A stretch of DNA of 64,000 nucleotides, taken from Collinsella aerofaciens. Lineage in GTDB: Bacteria > Actinomycetota > Coriobacteriia > Coriobacteriales > Coriobacteriaceae. The stretch covers positions 1-64,000 of the forward strand of contig CAJMJM010000001.1 in the NCBI GenBank assembly GCA_905213725.1, written 5' to 3'. Under the pieces are notes generated by a model. It was not told the DNA's origin. It did no database searches and saw nothing but the letters and a program-made list of their open reading frames with translations. Each line of letters begins with the position of its first letter. Position 1 is the stretch's first letter. This document shows, one piece after another, positions 63,361-64,000 of this stretch. Made by a program: the position numbers and the translations under genes.

Positions 63361-64000
63361 TGCGCGCCGGGGATTTTGTCGGCGCCAAGATCTATCGCAA
63401 GCCTACCGAGGACAAGCGTACCAAAAAGGACGGCACACCGCGCAGCCCTAAAAAGCTCGGAAAGATTCACTTTCCGGTCTTTACCCCGGGCGGTACGCGC
63501 GTGGTCGGCTTTATGGTCCGCCAGTCCGATATCGCGGGTATGATCGAGCGTCCCGACCGATTCGTAGCGCTCGACGCCATTGGTGTCTACGAGGGCGCCA
63601 TCGCGGTTGACGACGTCAAGGGCACCTACGATACCGCTGCGGCCAAGCGCCTCGACATCAACCTGGACGATTGCATCATCTGGGTCGGTATGGACGTGCG
63701 CACGGAATCGGGCGACGTCGTGGGCTATTGCTCGGACGTTGAGTTCAAGCCGCGCTCGGGCATCGTGCAGGCATTCTATGTGACCGCCGGTGCTGCTTCG
63801 AGTGTTTTGGTTGGTGACACGCAGGTGCCGCCGACGATGCTGCGCGGCTACGAGAACGGCGCGATGGTCGTCTCGGACGAGGTCAAGTCGCTTGGGTATT
63901 CGGGCGGTGCCGCCGCAAAGGCTGCCGAGGCAAGCGTCGTGGTGGGCGATAAGGTCAAGAAGGGCGCCAAGGTGCTCGATGACAAGGGATCGGTTGCCGT
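63360..64000 (+). CDS. PRC-barrel-like protein (runs off the window end)
   Basis: At least 213 codons, still open at 64000. It starts at ATG 63360 within the stop of the YtxH gene, so translation is coupled. Two similar halves are visible: GKIHFPVFTPGGTRVVGFMV followed by RQSDIAGM, and CIIWVGMDVRTESGDVVGYC followed by SDVEFKP, with the alternating strands of PRC barrels. An N-terminal basic stretch (YRKPTEDKRTKKDGTPRSPK) precedes. Function is unknown; the true C-terminus lies outside the window. Confidence 0.7.
   Translation, partial: MRAGDFVGAKIYRKPTEDKRTKKDGTPRSPKKLGKIHFPVFTPGGTRVVGFMVRQSDIAGMIERPDRFVALDAIGVYEGAIAVDDVKGTYDTAAAKRLDINLDDCIIWVGMDVRTESGDVVGYCSDVEFKPRSGIVQAFYVTAGAASSVLVGDTQVPPTMLRGYENGAMVVSDEVKSLGYSGGAAAKAAEASVVVGDKVKKGAKVLDDKGSVA

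Overview
The window is a stretch of a GC-rich bacterial chromosome. Gene content and style point to the actinobacterial class Coriobacteriia, most likely a Collinsella-type gut anaerobe. The clues are an Ech-type ferredoxin hydrogenase, an NfnAB-type ferredoxin transhydrogenase, ECF vitamin uptake, an enoate-reductase-like flavoenzyme, an LPxTG isopeptide-domain adhesin, and no respiratory chain or outer-membrane genes. The assignment is inference from gene families; no ribosomal RNA lies in the window.

Layout. 0-2.8 kb: purine operon end (purF 3' end, purM, purN). 3.0-4.5 kb: an isolated AT-richer AlbA_2/ATPase gene. 4.5-7 kb: orphan PTS EIIA, parvulin foldase, YqeY. 7.1-10.2 kb: polar amino-acid ABC transporter. 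10.2-10.9 kb: cytidylate-kinase-like gene with an in-frame stop. 11-13.2 kb (minus): nfnB and a frameshifted nfnA. 13.6-17 kb (minus): pth, prs, glmU. 17.2-20.5 kb: ECF transporter (T, fused double ATPase, S). 21-26.2 kb: xth, sirtuin, folP-folK fusion, biotin-ligase-like protein, coaX, then initiator tRNA-Met. 26.5-31.7 kb: a beta-glucoside island (PTS EIIBC, phospho-beta-glucosidase, DMT permease) bracketed by two highly regular palindromic site arrays. 31.8-33.8 kb: OYE-family oxidoreductase. 34.3-40.5 kb: a small HTH protein and an Ech-type hydrogenase operon whose fused EchA-EchB gene carries an amber codon. 41.3-47.6 kb: a giant vWA/isopeptide-domain adhesin, also split by an amber codon. 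48.2-57 kb: NarL-type two-component system and two ABC systems. 57.3-64 kb: DUF362 ferredoxin protein, alpha/beta hydrolase, hemolysin-III and CorC-like membrane proteins, and an operon of poorly known proteins running off the end.

Metabolic picture (inference): reduced ferredoxin from fermentation would feed the Ech hydrogenase (H2 release with ion pumping) and the Nfn transhydrogenase (NADPH supply). Both loci carry a disrupting change in this sequence.

The most unusual content is non-coding. Three repeat systems occupy the intergenic space: (1) composite loci of about 155-bp nested palindromes of two subtypes sharing one core (20.5-21.0, 40.6-41.1, 47.7-48.1 kb); (2) two arrays of eight alternately inverted 15-bp sites spaced 40-41 bp apart (26.54-26.84 and 31.37-31.66 kb); (3) at least 16 small hairpins with a near-constant GGGGACAG-type loop but different, self-complementary stems. 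A fourth 191-bp element sits in frame inside the fused ECF ATPase. I do not recognise any of these as named families and could not search for them.
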